Of a DNA stretch of 64,000 bases, positions 41,834-53,775 are shown piece after piece. Below the pieces are notes generated by a model. It worked only from the letters and a program-made list of their open reading frames with translations. It was not told where the DNA came from and searched no databases. Positions within the stretch are counted from its first letter, which is position 1, and each line of letters begins with the position of its first letter. The stretch comes from Nocardioides sambongensis (GTDB lineage: Bacteria > Actinomycetota > Actinomycetes > Propionibacteriales > Nocardioidaceae): positions 2,742,501-2,806,500 of the forward strand of contig NZ_CP041091.1 of assembly GCF_006494815.1 (NCBI RefSeq). The letters run 5' to 3'. The translations under genes were made by a program, and so were the position numbers.

Positions 41834-42067
41834 ATGGACACCGCCCCCCGCACCTGCGGACCGCACAGCTCCCCGGGGATGCTCAACGCCGACGACCTGC
41901 GTCTGCTGCGCTACCTCGCCCGGGGCTACGACGGACGCCGGCTCGCACGCGAACTCGGGTTCTCCGAAGCAACGGTGCAGCGTCGGGTGGCGGGCGTGCG
42001 CGAGCGCCTGGGCGCACGCACCACGATCCAGGCCGTGGTGATCGCGCTGCGCGCGCATCTGATCTGA
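41834..42067 (+). CDS. Stand-alone LuxR-type helix-turn-helix protein
   Basis: 77-residue protein (100 if ATG 41765 is used) that is little more than a LuxR/GerE DNA-binding domain: LNADDLRLLRYLARGYDGRRLARELGFSEATVQRRVAGVRERLGA. It lacks a receiver or ligand-binding domain, so control must be by expression level, oligomerisation or a partner protein. It is divergent from the LysR gene and 158 bp upstream of the GH106-like gene on the same strand, with the latter's own promoter in between. Function not known. Confidence 0.75.
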   Translation: MDTAPRTCGPHSSPGMLNADDLRLLRYLARGYDGRRLARELGFSEATVQRRVAGVRERLGARTTIQAVVIALRAHLI

Positions 42068-42126
42068 GCCGGCACGGTCGGTCCACCGGCCCGGCGTCCG
42101 CTTTCGATCAACCTGTGCGCGAACCG

Positions 42127-42180
42127 TCGACTGTGACGAATGCCCGTGACTAGCCTCACATCTGTGATGAATCGATTCAT
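42127..42180 (+). promoter_or_regulatory. Promoter and LacI-type operator before the GH106-like gene
   Basis: ATGAATCGATTCAT (42167-42180) is a perfect 14-bp CG-centred palindrome of LacI/GalR type. It begins 10 bp after a -10-like TAGCCT (42151-42156), which is 18 bp after a weak -35-like TCGACT (42127-42132), so the operator would cover the transcription start. The start codon is 45 bp further on. Confidence 0.65.
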
Positions 42181-42225
42181 GGGTGGGGCGCTCGAACCGC
42201 GGCCCGCTCGGATAGGAGCAGGACG

Positions 42226-45200
42226 ATGAGACGCAACAGCAAGCGACTGGTCGCGCTCGGAATGGGCGCCGCGCTCGCTCTGAGCACGATGGCCGTCACG
42301 GCGCTGCCCACTGCCGGGTCGGCCGCGGCGACCGACGACGACACCTCCGCGCCCGGGGCCTTCTCGGTCGCCGGGTTCGCCGACCCGAGCATCGAGTACC
42401 GACCCGGGGTGCGCTGGTGGTGGCCCGGCGGCGCGGTGGAGACCGAGGTGCTCGGCGAGCAGCTCGACTACCTGGCCGAGCACGGATTCGGCACGGTCGA
42501 GATCAACCCCTTCGGCGTCGAGGCGCTGCCCGGCGACGAGGAGAAGGTCCGCGACGTCTACACCGACACCTTCTACGACAAGCTCGAGTACGCCGTGGCC
42601 AAGGCCGAGGACCTCGGGATCACCGTCGACCTCAACATGGGCACCGGCTGGAACGCCAACAGCGCCGACGTCACGCTGGAAGACGCCGAGGGCAACCTCG
42701 CGCTCGGCCGCACCGTGCTGAGCGGCGCGGAGGTCAAGGCCGGCGGGATCGCCGTACCGGCGCCGGCGAAGAGCATGCACTACTCCAACGGCTCCACGTG
42801 GGCGCCGGAGGAGGCGAAGCTGCAGGGTGTGCTGCTGGCCCGTCGTACCGGCGTGGTCGGCTCGGTCACCGGGGACGCCGCGCTCTTCGACGACGGTGCC
42901 ACCGTCTGGGACGAGCGGATCTCCCTCGACGACACCGACCGCTACATGATCGACGTGCCCCGGGGCGCCAGCAGCTTCGACGTGCCGACCGAGGTCGCCG
43001 ACCAGCTCGGTGACGACGCCGACTACGAGGTCGTCGCGCTCTACTCCCTGCCCGCCGGAGCCAAGCCGGTCGACGCCGCGCGCCCTGACTGGTACGTCGT
43101 CGACCACATGGACGCCCGTGAGACCTACGACTACGTCACCGAATGGGTCGGCGAGGAACGGCTCAATTCCATCGTCAACGAGCACGACAACGTCCGCGCG
43201 CTCTTCAACGACAGCCTCGAGCTCGGCCCGGACCTCTACTACACCGATGCCCTCTTCGACCTGGCCGCCGACGCCGAGAACAACGGTCTGGGCTACGACT
43301 TCTCGCCGTACCTGGCCACCGTCTACCGGCAGAACCTCGACATGCCCGCCTATCGCGGCAACCAGCTCTCCGGCTCGACCGAGCCCTACCTGACCTTCAG
43401 CGCCGACACCGAGGTCTCCGCGCGGATCCTCAACGACTTCCGTCGTCTGCTCGGCACGCTGTTCGCGAAGGGCCTGCAGGGCTTCCAGCGAGCGACCAAC
43501 TCCTACGGCCTGGAGTTCCGCCAGCAGGCCTACAACCCGCCGATGGATCAGATCGGCGCCGCGAAGTACGTCGACATCCCCGAGCAGGAGCAGGCCGACG
43601 AGTACAACCTGCGCACCGCGGCCTCGGGCGGCCACCTCTACGGACGCAACCTGGTCACCGCGGAGCAGTACACGCTCGGTCTCACGCCGATGCTCAACAC
43701 GCTCGACACGCTGCGCAACGGCTTCGAGATCATGGCCACCAGCGGCGTGAACAACTTCTTCTACCACGGTCTGAACTACCCCTACGGCGTGGACTCCGAC
43801 GAGTACGGCGAGAACGGTTGGGCCGCGTTCCCGACCATCGGCGTGAACATGTCCGAGAAGAACACGCTGTCGCCGTACTTCGGGGAGCTCAACGACTACG
43901 CCGCCCGGCTCAACTACGTCGGCCAGCAGGGCGACCCCAGCGTCGACGTGGCCGTCTACGCGCCCTTCGACACCACCGCCACCGCCGACGGGGCGACGCC
44001 GGTGCTGCACCGCAACGGCTACACCTGGGACGTCATCAACGACGCCAGCCTCACCGCCGGGAGCACCGAGTACGTCGACGGCGAGCTCCGGGTCAACGGC
44101 GACACCATCGCCTACGACGCCCTTGTCGTGCAGAGCAACACCGTCCCGGTCGCCACCATGCAGGCGCTCCAGCGGTTGGCGGACCAAGGCGCTCCGATCG
44201 TCTTCTACGGCGCTCTCCCCGACGCCCAGGACGGCTACGCCGGCGGCGACTACGCCGCCAGGGACGCGAAGGTCGCCGACCTCGCCGAGCAGGTGCTGCT
44301 CACCGGATCGTCGGCCTACCACCGCACCACGGAGGTGGCACTGACCAACATGCTGCGCCGGGTCGTCGACCCCGAGCTGTCCCACGCCGCCAACGACGAC
44401 CTGCGCACCGTGCGCCGGACGCTGTCCGACGGCAGTGAGCTGATGTTCGTGCGCAACCTCTCGCCCGAGACCACCACCGTCGCGCTCCAGGGCGGGGAGG
44501 ACTACGAACACCTCTACTGGTTGGACCAGAACGACGGATCGGTGCACGAGGCGGAGTCGGACGGCGGGGACCTGTCGTTCACCCTGGCAGCGGGCCAGGA
44601 CGGCGTCGGAACCTTCGGTGGCCCGACGCCGCCGAGCAACGGGATCGCACTGCTCGCCACGGACAGCCCGATCGCCACGGACGACCTCACCGAGGGCACG
44701 CCCACCGGTGTCGACGTGGCGGCGCCCGACGCCAGCACGCCCGTCGAGCCGACGTCGCTGACCGTGACCTCCGACAGCCTCGACGGCGTTCGCGGCGGCG
44801 CGGTGACGACCGAGACCTTCACCGGCTCGGTCCTCGGCAACTGGAAGAACGCCGACGTCGCCGACGGCCGCCTGCGCTCGGTGGCCGAGGACGGCACCTA
44901 CACCGCCGAGGTGACCGTCGAGAAGCGGGCCGGCGAGCGCTACGTGCTCGACCTCGGCACCGTCCACTCGGCGGCTAGGGTGACGGTGAACGGGCAGGAC
45001 GCCGGCGCTGCGCTGTGGGCACCCTACGAGGTGGACGTCACCGACCTGGTGGTCGACGGATCCAACACGGTCGAGATCACCGTGACGCCGCGGAAGAAGA
45101 ACCGCTACTTCCCGGCCGACGTGAACAGCGACGGTGCCTACGCGATGGACACGCCTCAGGACGCCGGCCTGATCGGCCCGGTCATGCTGGAGACCACGGC

Positions 45201-45516
45201 CGGAGCTCCGGTGGCGAAGGTCCGCTCGGAGGCGAGCTTGCGGCTCCGTCCCGGGAAGGTCCGGGCGGGACACCGAGCGCAGGCCACCATCCGGGTCACG
45301 GCAGCCGGTGGGGTCGTCCCCACCGGGAAGACTCGTCTGCTGAGCAAGGGCAAGCTGCTGCGGGTGGCGACGTTGAACAAGCGCGGAGCGGCCACGGTCA
45401 CCCTGCCGCGCCTTCCGCGTGGCAAGCACCGGATCAAGGTCGTCTACGCCGGCGACGCCCAGGTGCGGCGCGACGTCGCGTTCGCCGTCCTGCGCGTGGT
45501 CAAGGGCCGGCGGTGA
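42226..45516 (+). CDS. Secreted GH106-like glycoside hydrolase (alpha-L-rhamnosidase type)
   Basis: 1096-residue exported enzyme. Signal peptide about 1-35. The catalytic region starts RPGVRWWWPGGAVETEVLGEQL near 60 and continues GFGTVEINPFG and LGITVDLNMGTGWNAN, the pattern of GH106 alpha-L-rhamnosidases. Further conserved parts are FQRATNSYGLEFRQQAYNPP and VNNFFYHGLNYPYG. Near 900-990 is a galactose-binding-like jelly roll (YVLDLGTVHSAARVTVNGQ, WAPYEVDVTDLVVDGSNTVEI). The last ~100 residues form an Ig-like or wall-associated module rich in Lys/Arg. ATG 42226 has AGGAG upstream. Expected to release L-rhamnose from plant or bacterial polysaccharide; no rhamnose transporter is adjacent. Confidence 0.87.
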   Translation: MRRNSKRLVALGMGAALALSTMAVTALPTAGSAAATDDDTSAPGAFSVAGFADPSIEYRPGVRWWWPGGAVETEVLGEQLDYLAEHGFGTVEINPFGVEALPGDEEKVRDVYTDTFYDKLEYAVAKAEDLGITVDLNMGTGWNANSADVTLEDAEGNLALGRTVLSGAEVKAGGIAVPAPAKSMHYSNGSTWAPEEAKLQGVLLARRTGVVGSVTGDAALFDDGATVWDERISLDDTDRYMIDVPRGASSFDVPTEVADQLGDDADYEVVALYSLPAGAKPVDAARPDWYVVDHMDARETYDYVTEWVGEERLNSIVNEHDNVRALFNDSLELGPDLYYTDALFDLAADAENNGLGYDFSPYLATVYRQNLDMPAYRGNQLSGSTEPYLTFSADTEVSARILNDFRRLLGTLFAKGLQGFQRATNSYGLEFRQQAYNPPMDQIGAAKYVDIPEQEQADEYNLRTAASGGHLYGRNLVTAEQYTLGLTPMLNTLDTLRNGFEIMATSGVNNFFYHGLNYPYGVDSDEYGENGWAAFPTIGVNMSEKNTLSPYFGELNDYAARLNYVGQQGDPSVDVAVYAPFDTTATADGATPVLHRNGYTWDVINDASLTAGSTEYVDGELRVNGDTIAYDALVVQSNTVPVATMQALQRLADQGAPIVFYGALPDAQDGYAGGDYAARDAKVADLAEQVLLTGSSAYHRTTEVALTNMLRRVVDPELSHAANDDLRTVRRTLSDGSELMFVRNLSPETTTVALQGGEDYEHLYWLDQNDGSVHEAESDGGDLSFTLAAGQDGVGTFGGPTPPSNGIALLATDSPIATDDLTEGTPTGVDVAAPDASTPVEPTSLTVTSDSLDGVRGGAVTTETFTGSVLGNWKNADVADGRLRSVAEDGTYTAEVTVEKRAGERYVLDLGTVHSAARVTVNGQDAGAALWAPYEVDVTDLVVDGSNTVEITVTPRKKNRYFPADVNSDGAYAMDTPQDAGLIGPVMLETTAGAPVAKVRSEASLRLRPGKVRAGHRAQATIRVTAAGGVVPTGKTRLLSKGKLLRVATLNKRGAATVTLPRLPRGKHRIKVVYAGDAQVRRDVAFAVLRVVKGRR

Positions 45517-45544
45517 AGCGGCAGTGAACGACCGGCAGTGACCT

Positions 45545-45579
45545 CGGCGGGCCGGGAGGAGCGCTCTCCCGGCCCGCCG
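45545..45579. terminator. Bidirectional terminator
   Basis: CGGCGGGCCGGGAG (45545-45558) and its complement (45566-45579), perfect 14-bp stem with a 7-nt loop, between the convergent GH106-like and ABC-F genes and touching the ABC-F stop at 45581. Confidence 0.8.
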
Positions 45580-45580
45580 G

Positions 45581-47419
<1,839 letters not shown>

Positions 47420-47558
47420 CGGTCCTCGCGATCGATGGTCGTGCGGACGAGCACGGCGGGCCAGCTCGGGGATCGGGTGGGGTGGCTCATCGGACGGAGT
47501 CCACTGCTCCTTCGCAGGTGTGGAGTCGGGTTCGGACGGTGCTGACGGCCCAGGCCCG

Positions 47559-48482
47559 TCAGGCCGAACCGTAGGTGACCAGGTGCACCCCGGCGACGGG
47601 CCCCGGGGCGATGGAGGCCTGCAGACCCAGGTCGACCACGTCGACCAGGGCGCGCCGCGCCGCGTCGACGTTGTCGTAGAGCATCAGCAGCGTCGGGCCC
47701 GAGCCGGAGAGCAGCAGCCCGATCGGATCCATCGAGCGCAGGTCGGCCTCGACCTCGGCCAGGTCCGGCCGCAGGTCCCGCGCCGGCGCCCACAGGTCGT
47801 TGCCGAGCGCCGCTCCGAGCGCGGCGACGTCGCCCTCCTCGAGGGCGCCCAGCAGCGCCACGGGCACCTCCGGCTCGACCGAAGCGTCGGGCGCCACCAC
47901 ATCGAACCGCTCGTAGACCGAGGGCGTGGAGAGGCCGCGGTCGGAGTGGACGACCACCCACCAGCACTCGGTGCGGTCCTGGACCGGCTCGACGATCTCG
48001 CCGCGGCCGGTGCCGAGCGCCGTGCCGCCGACCAGCGCGAACGGTACGTCGCTACCCAGCTCGGCGGCGAGGGAGAGCAGGGCGTCGTCCGGGGTGCGCA
48101 GGTCCCAGAGGCGGTCCAGCGCCACCAGGGTGGCCGCCGCGTCGGCGGACCCGCCGGCCATGCCGCCGGCGACGGGGATCCCCTTGTCGATGCTGATCGC
48201 GGCGGCCAGGTCGAGCCCGTGGTGCTCGGCCAGGAGCCGCCCGGCGCGGATCGCGATGTTCTCCCCGTCCAGCGGCACGGCGTCGTCGGCGCGGACCAGC
48301 TCGACCGACCATCCCTCGGCCTCGGTGACGGTGACGTCGTCGTAGAGGCCGACGGCCTGGTAGACCGTGCTCAGCGGGTGGTAGCCGTCCTCGCGGGCGG
48401 CACCCACGCCGAGGTGCAGGTTGATCTTGGCGGGCGCCCGGACGGTGACCGAGGCCGAGGGAGGCAGCGCGGCGGCCGTCAT
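47559..48482 (-). CDS. ispE: 4-diphosphocytidyl-2-C-methyl-D-erythritol kinase
   Basis: GHMP kinase of the non-mevalonate isoprenoid pathway; phosphorylates CDP-ME at the 2-hydroxyl (family knowledge). It has 307 residues. [29 protein letters not shown] at the start is diagnostic; the ATP loop is [21 protein letters not shown] near 105; [21 protein letters not shown] and the C-terminal [14 protein letters not shown] complete the motifs. ATG 48482 overlaps the rsmA stop by 4 nt, a typical rsmA-ispE coupling. Confidence 0.96.
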   Translation of the reverse strand: MTAAALPPSASVTVRAPAKINLHLGVGAAREDGYHPLSTVYQAVGLYDDVTVTEAEGWSVELVRADDAVPLDGENIAIRAGRLLAEHHGLDLAAAISIDKGIPVAGGMAGGSADAAATLVALDRLWDLRTPDDALLSLAAELGSDVPFALVGGTALGTGRGEIVEPVQDRTECWWVVVHSDRGLSTPSVYERFDVVAPDASVEPEVPVALLGALEEGDVAALGAALGNDLWAPARDLRPDLAEVEADLRSMDPIGLLLSGSGPTLLMLYDNVDAARRALVDVVDLGLQASIAPGPVAGVHLVTYGSA

Positions 48483-49390
48483 CCCGCCTCACCCCCGGAC
48501 GCCGACTGGTCCGCCCGCTGGGCCGCCACCGCCTCGGCGATCGCGACGAACTCCTCGATCCCCAGCGACTCGCCGCGCGCCAGGGGGTCGACGTCGGCGG
48601 TCCGGAGCGCGCCCTCGGCCGCCTCCGACGACCCGGCCAGGGTGCGCAACGCACCGCGCAGGGCCTTGCGTCGCTGCGCGAAGGCGGCGTCGATCACGGC
48701 GAAGACCTCCGGTCGGGTGACCGCGGTCGAGGGCGGCGGTCGGTGGGTCCACGCGACCAGCCCGGAGTCAACGTTGGGCGCGGGCCAGAAGACGTTGCGC
48801 CCGATCGCGCCGGCCCGCCGGACCTCGGCGAACCAGGCGGCCTTGGCCGACGGCACGCCGTACGTCTTGGAGCCGGGAGGAGCGGCGAGGCGGTCGGCGA
48901 CCTCCGACTGCACCATCACCAGCCCGTGCCGCAGGTCCGGCAGCAGCGCCATCAGGTGCAGCAGCACCGGGACCGAGACGTTGTAGGGCAGGTTGGCGAC
49001 CAGCGCGGTCGGCGAGGGCCCGGGCACCTCGGTGACCCGGAGCGCGTCCGCCTCGACCACCCGGAGCCGGTCGGCGGCCGCGGGCGCGAACCGCTCGATG
49101 GTGCCGGGCAGTGCCTGCGCGAGCACCGGGTCGACCTCGATCGCGGTGACGTCGGCGCCCGCCTCGAGCAGGGCGAGGGTGAGCGAGCCGAGACCGGGAC
49201 CGACCTCGACCACCGCCTCACCGGGCCCGACCCCGGACTCGCGCACGATGCGCCGGACCGTGTTGGCGTCGATGACGAAGTTCTGGCCCCGCTGCTTGGT
49301 GGGCCGCACGTCGAGGGCGGCGGCGAGCTCGCGGACCTCCGCCGGACCGAGCAGCCGGAGACCCGCGGGCTGATCGATCGCGTCGGACAT
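48479..49390 (-). CDS. rsmA: 16S rRNA (adenine1518/1519-N6)-dimethyltransferase
   Basis: KsgA/RsmA, dimethylates two adjacent adenines in the 3' hairpin of 16S rRNA during 30S maturation. It has 303 residues from ATG 49390. [18 protein letters not shown] near 32, SAM motif [37 protein letters not shown], and catalytic [15 protein letters not shown]. The FGLVMVQ-type segment is present as [13 protein letters not shown]. It lies downstream of rpfB, from which a strong hairpin separates it, so it probably has its own promoter in the 49391-49450 region. Confidence 0.96.
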   Translation of the reverse strand: MSDAIDQPAGLRLLGPAEVRELAAALDVRPTKQRGQNFVIDANTVRRIVRESGVGPGEAVVEVGPGLGSLTLALLEAGADVTAIEVDPVLAQALPGTIERFAPAAADRLRVVEADALRVTEVPGPSPTALVANLPYNVSVPVLLHLMALLPDLRHGLVMVQSEVADRLAAPPGSKTYGVPSAKAAWFAEVRRAGAIGRNVFWPAPNVDSGLVAWTHRPPPSTAVTRPEVFAVIDAAFAQRRKALRGALRTLAGSSEAAEGALRTADVDPLARGESLGIEEFVAIAEAVAAQRADQSASGGEAG

Positions 49391-49453
49391 GACACCAGCG
49401 TAGGGGGAGCAGGCGAGCGGTGCAGGCCGAGGTGGATGACATGTCAACGCCGC

Positions 49454-49496
49454 GGCCGGCCGCCCCGTCCCCGTGGTGGGGTCGGGACGGCCGGCC
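49454..49496 (-). terminator. Terminator after rpfB
   Basis: GGCCGGCCG (49454-49462) / CGGCCGGCC (49488-49496) with further pairing of CCCCG and CGGGA-type runs inside. It sits 26 bp beyond the rpfB stop on the minus strand. Confidence 0.7.
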
Positions 49497-49521
49497 GTCG
49501 GAGCTGTCGGGTCGTCGGCGA

Positions 49522-51120
<1,599 letters not shown>

Positions 51121-52880
51121 ATGTCGACATCCCGCGCACCGCGCACCGCCTCACCACGCCGGGCCTTCCGCCTCACCGCCGCCGCGACCTGCGTCGGCCT
51201 CAGCACCAGCCTGGTCGCCGGGGTCGGCCTGGCCGGCCCCGCCCACGCCGCACCCGTCGAGGACTGTGCGGAGGCGTTCCCGGTCGCCGACCTGGTGGCC
51301 GGCGACGAGGTCGATGGCCTCACCGTCTCCAGCGCCACCACCCCCAGCCCTTCAGCGGCGAGGTGCTCGGCGTCCTCGCCAACGGCATCAGCCCCGGTCG
51401 GGACATGGTGATGATGGAGCTCGACTCGGACGCCATCACCAAGGCCGGAGGCATCTGGCAGGGGATGTCCGGCTCCCCGGTCTACGCCGAGGACGGGCGG
51501 CTGATCGGTGCGGTCGCCTACGGGCTCGCCTGGGGCAGCACGCCGATCGCCGGCATCACCCCGTTCGAGTACATGGACGACTACCTCGGGCCCGCCGCCG
51601 AGGCCGGACGCATCGAGGTCGGCCGCCGCGCCGCGGAGAAGATCGCCGCGACCGGCGAGGTCACCCGCAGCCAGGCCGCCCGTGGCTTCCGCCGGCTCCC
51701 GGTGCCGATGACCATGAGCGGCGTCGACGCCAACCGGGCCGACGGGGTCCGGGCGACCCGCTACCAGACCGACGCCGTGGCGAGCACCGGCGCGGCCGGC
51801 GCGGCCGGTGCTGCCGACGTGGCCGGCATCGACACCGTGGTCGCCGGCGGCAACCTCGCGGCCGTCCAGTCCGTCGGCGACATCAACTACGCCGGCATCG
51901 GCACCGCCACCTCGGTCTGCGACGGGCGGGTGGTCGGGTTCGGCCACCCGATGGACTTCGTCGGCGAGGTCAGCTATGGCCTCGGCGCCGCCGACGCGAT
52001 CTACATCCAGGAGGACCCGCTCGGCGTGCCGTTCAAGGTCGCGAACCTCGGCGAGGTCGGCGGCACCATCACCGACGACCGGCTGACCGGCATCGCCGGC
52101 GACCTCGGCGAGCCACCCGCGTCCGCGACGGTCAGCTCCGACCTGACCTTCGAGGGCGCCTCCCGCGTGGGCAGCACCGAGGTGTACGAGCCGCTGGCCC
52201 TCGGCAGCGTCGCGTTCTACGAGCACTTCACCAACCACGACGCGGTGATGGACCAGATCAGCACCGGCAGCGAGCTGCAGACCTTCACCATCGAAGGGAC
52301 CGACGCGAAGGGCGTGCCGTTCTCGGTCTCCCACACCGACCGGGTCCGGTCGTCGTGGGACATCGCCGAGGAGGCGTCGTACCCGCTGGCGGACACGCTG
52401 TCCGGCCTGAGCGGCGTCGAGGGAGTCACCATCGAGTCGGCCACGATCACCGGTGAGGTCACCGACGACGAGAGCGCCTACCGGGTGCGCAAGGTCGAGC
52501 AGCGGGTCGGTCGGAAGTGGGTCACCCTCGCCAAGAAGCCGGCGGCGGTCAAGGCCGGCTCCACCCTCACGCTGCGCGTCACCATCGCCTCCGCCGGCGA
52601 CACCCGGTCGGTCGTGCTCAGCGAGAAGATCGGCAAGAAGCTCGCCGGCGCCAAGGGCACGCTCACCGTCGCCGGCGGCGACGGCTACCTGAACACCTGG
52701 CGCATCGACTCACTGGCCGACCTGAAGCAGGTTCTGGCCAAGGACCTGCGCAACGACTCGGTCGCCCTGCGCGGCACGGTCAAGGTGCGCAAGGGTCCGA
52801 AGCTGACGCTCTCCGACGTCAGCGGCCTCCAGGACAAGGTGGTCGTCGGTCGCAAGTCGGTGCGCGTGGTGGTGCGCTGA
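51121..52880 (+). pseudogene. SpoIVB-type (S55) peptidase-domain protein, single frameshift
   Basis: Exported protein with an S55 (SpoIVB-like) peptidase domain. ATG 51121 starts a signal peptide (about 1-43, ending PAHAAPV) and DLVAGDEVDGLTVSSATTP. The domain then continues in the next frame with FSGEVLGVLANGISPGRDMV, WQGMSGSPVYAEDGRLIGAV (Ser nucleophile motif GMSGSP) and VGFGHPMDFVGEV, to a Lys-rich beta-type tail ending at 52880. The break is at the five-C run 51341-51345: one extra C gives an intact ~586-residue protein. Stop-free and well conserved on both sides, so a recent mutation or base-calling error is likely. AGGAGG precedes the start. Confidence 0.85.
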
Positions 52881-52910
52881 GCGCACCGGTCACCCGACCG
52901 GATGCATCAA

Positions 52911-52952
52911 CCGCGTTCGGCGGCGTCCCTCACCAGGCGCCGCCGAACGCGG
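52911..52952. terminator. 15-bp hairpin terminator overlapping the tatD 3' end
   Basis: CCGCGTTCGGCGGCG (52911-52925) and its exact complement (52938-52952), 12-nt loop. The right arm encodes the last residues of tatD on the other strand; the left arm is 30 nt beyond the S55 stop. Confidence 0.75.
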
Positions 52953-53775
52953 CGAACGTGTTCGCCTCGACCGCCGCGCACAGCTCGCCGAGATCGGCTC
53001 CGCGCTCGGCGGCCATCCGGCGCATCGTCAGCGGCACCAGGTAGGACCCGTTGGTCCGCCCCCGGTGCGGCGACGGCGTCAGGTACGGCGCATCCGTCTC
53101 CACCAGCAGGCGGTCCACCGGCGAGAGCCGCACCGCCTCCCGCTGCGGCTCCGCGTTCTTGAAGGTGATGGTGCCGGCGAAGGAGAGGTGCGCCCCACGA
53201 TCCAGGCAGGCCCGGGCGAAGTCACCGTCGCCGGAGAAGCAGTGCATCACCCAGCGCTCCGGCGCCCCTTCGGCGTCGAGCACCTCGAGGATGTCCTCGT
53301 GGGTGTCGCGGTCGTGGATCACCAGGGTCTTGCCCAGCCGCTTGGCGAGGTCGATGTGCCGGACGAAGGACTCGATCTGGTGCGCCCGGCCCTCCGCACC
53401 GGTGCGGAACGCGTCCATCCCGGTCTCCCCGACCGCCCGGACCACCGGGTCGGCGGCGAGGCGCTCGATCTCCGCCCACGCGTCCTCGAACGCCCCCTCG
53501 GCGGCCAGGCGAGGCGCCTCGTTCGGGTGCAGCGCGACCCCGGCGACCAGCTCGGGGTGCTCACCGGCCGCCTCGACCGCCCAGCGCGCGCCGCGCAGGT
53601 CGCAGCCGATCTGCACGATCCGCGGTACGCCGACCGCGGCGGCGGCATCGATCGCCTCGCGGGTGTCGCGCGGTGCGCCGTCCCGCCCGATGTCGAGGTG
53701 GCAGTGGTTGTCCACCACCGGGTGCGGGAGCGGCTCGGGGACCGGCGGCAGCTCGTCGCGCTCAGCCACCGACAC
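52930..53775 (-). CDS. tatD: TatD-family metal-dependent hydrolase (DNase)
   Basis: 281-residue TIM-barrel metallo-hydrolase; family members act as 3'-5' exonuclease or AP/DNase in repair. Metal ligands are visible in order: DNHCHLD near 22, Glu in RAVGETGMDAF, His in LVIHDRDTHEDIL, His in WVMHCFSGDGDFA, and Asp in LLVETDAPYLTPSPHRG. Start GTG 53775 (or GTG 53769) overlaps the stop of the upstream hydrolase by 14 nt, so the two are coupled. Conserved neighbour of rpfB-rsmA. Confidence 0.93.
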   Translation of the reverse strand: MSVAERDELPPVPEPLPHPVVDNHCHLDIGRDGAPRDTREAIDAAAAVGVPRIVQIGCDLRGARWAVEAAGEHPELVAGVALHPNEAPRLAAEGAFEDAWAEIERLAADPVVRAVGETGMDAFRTGAEGRAHQIESFVRHIDLAKRLGKTLVIHDRDTHEDILEVLDAEGAPERWVMHCFSGDGDFARACLDRGAHLSFAGTITFKNAEPQREAVRLSPVDRLLVETDAPYLTPSPHRGRTNGSYLVPLTMRRMAAERGADLGELCAAVEANTFAAFGGAW

